From positions 6,559,747 through 6,623,746 of the forward strand of contig CM067312.1 in NCBI GenBank assembly GCA_034231615.1: DNA of 64,000 nucleotides, in the 5' to 3' direction. Shown one piece after another: positions 63,847 through 64,000 of this stretch (position 1 is the stretch's first letter; each line of letters starts with the position of its first letter). This DNA is from Meghimatium bilineatum (taxonomy: Eukaryota > Mollusca > Gastropoda > Stylommatophora > Philomycidae). A model generated the notes under the pieces. It did not search any database and was not told the origin of the DNA. It saw only the letters and a list, made by a program, of their open reading frames with translations. A program made the position numbers and the translations under genes.

Positions 63847-64000
63847 TCTGTCATAAGTAATGAGTGTTGAGAAATTTGGAGTCTTGAGGTTGTGCAGAAC
63901 TTGTATGAAGTGGCCGCAGTAGATGGCATCACTGGCAGTGAAACAGCAGCGTGGAAACAAGCAATACTGCAACAAATTGGTGGTCATCTCAGACTTCAAG
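63847..64000 (-). CDS. THOC2: THOC2 exon 1 of window (partial at right edge)
   Basis: THOC2 is the nuclear scaffold subunit of the THO complex, which loads mRNA export factors during transcription. The minus-strand frame is open from 63999 for 51 codons. It contains FPRCCFTASDAIYCGHF and ends LKTPNFSTLITYDR, closely resembling the vertebrate THOC2 segment as I remember it. The exon ends at a donor reading gtacgt in phase 0, and the next recognised exon starts in phase 0 with VFND. Its 5' end lies beyond the window, so the acceptor is not seen. The assignment rests on recognition of the family, not on a database search. Confidence 0.9.

Noticed and set aside
1-64000. LTR retrotransposon, retrovirus or Polinton remains
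   Set aside because: No long terminal repeats, capsid, protease, integrase or protein-primed polymerase motifs were recognised; the reverse transcriptase pieces all look like non-LTR elements.

Overview
The window is eukaryotic, AT-rich DNA that lies almost wholly inside the introns of one host gene on the minus strand. That gene is THOC2, the large scaffold subunit of the THO/TREX mRNA-export complex. I recovered twelve exons, the first cut by the window's right edge. They carry GT/AG splice sites and their phases agree at every junction. The upstream exons encode the conserved helical region and the later ones the highly charged C-terminal tail. No stop codon was recognised, so the gene continues left of base 5001. 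The host is most likely a lophotrochozoan invertebrate, plausibly a mollusc: intron sizes, RNase H-bearing and RTE-like LINEs, Tc1 remnants and abundant minisatellites fit this, but the species cannot be read from the sequence.

The introns hold four kinds of material. (1) LINE remains of several families. The best is a roughly 4-kb element at 31.6-35.6 kb with endonuclease, reverse transcriptase and RNase H domains; more than fifteen degraded fragments surround it. (2) SINEs. Family A, with a (GAA)n tail, is present in about nineteen full or partial copies. Family B has a tRNA-like head and two copies. (3) DNA transposon remains: two Tc1-like transposase fossils and two likely non-autonomous inverted-repeat elements. 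(4) Roughly thirty tandem repeat arrays, from a few hundred bases to 3.9 kb, some with higher-order structure.

The most unusual theme is where the arrays come from. Many are not foreign satellite DNA. Their unit is a short piece of the sequence in which they sit: conserved LINE codons at 20.0, 22.9 and 55.5 kb, the Tc1 helix-turn-helix and terminal region at 2.9 and 1.7 kb, a SINE tail at 38.9 kb, and the ends of two THOC2 exons with their splice donors at 54.8 and 49.2 kb. Transposons have also landed inside pre-existing arrays at 16.8, 31.6-35.6 and 37.9 kb.

Layout from left to right: 0-7 kb, minisatellites, Tc1, SINE-B and LINE fragments with exon 12; 8.4-12.3 kb, the 37/45-bp satellite; 13-24 kb, exon 11 with SINE-A, MITEs and LINE fragments; 25-29.4 kb, degenerate repeats and exon 10; 30-36 kb, the large LINE inside a 54-bp array; 37-41.3 kb, exons 9, 8 and 7; 42-49 kb, arrays and nested transposons; 49.3-55.1 kb, exons 6, 5, 4 and 3, a CpG-rich patch and a 1.2-kb array; 55-59.5 kb, arrays in LINE remains, a 294-bp higher-order repeat and exon 2; 60-64 kb, an RTE-like LINE, Tc1 and SINE remains and exon 1.
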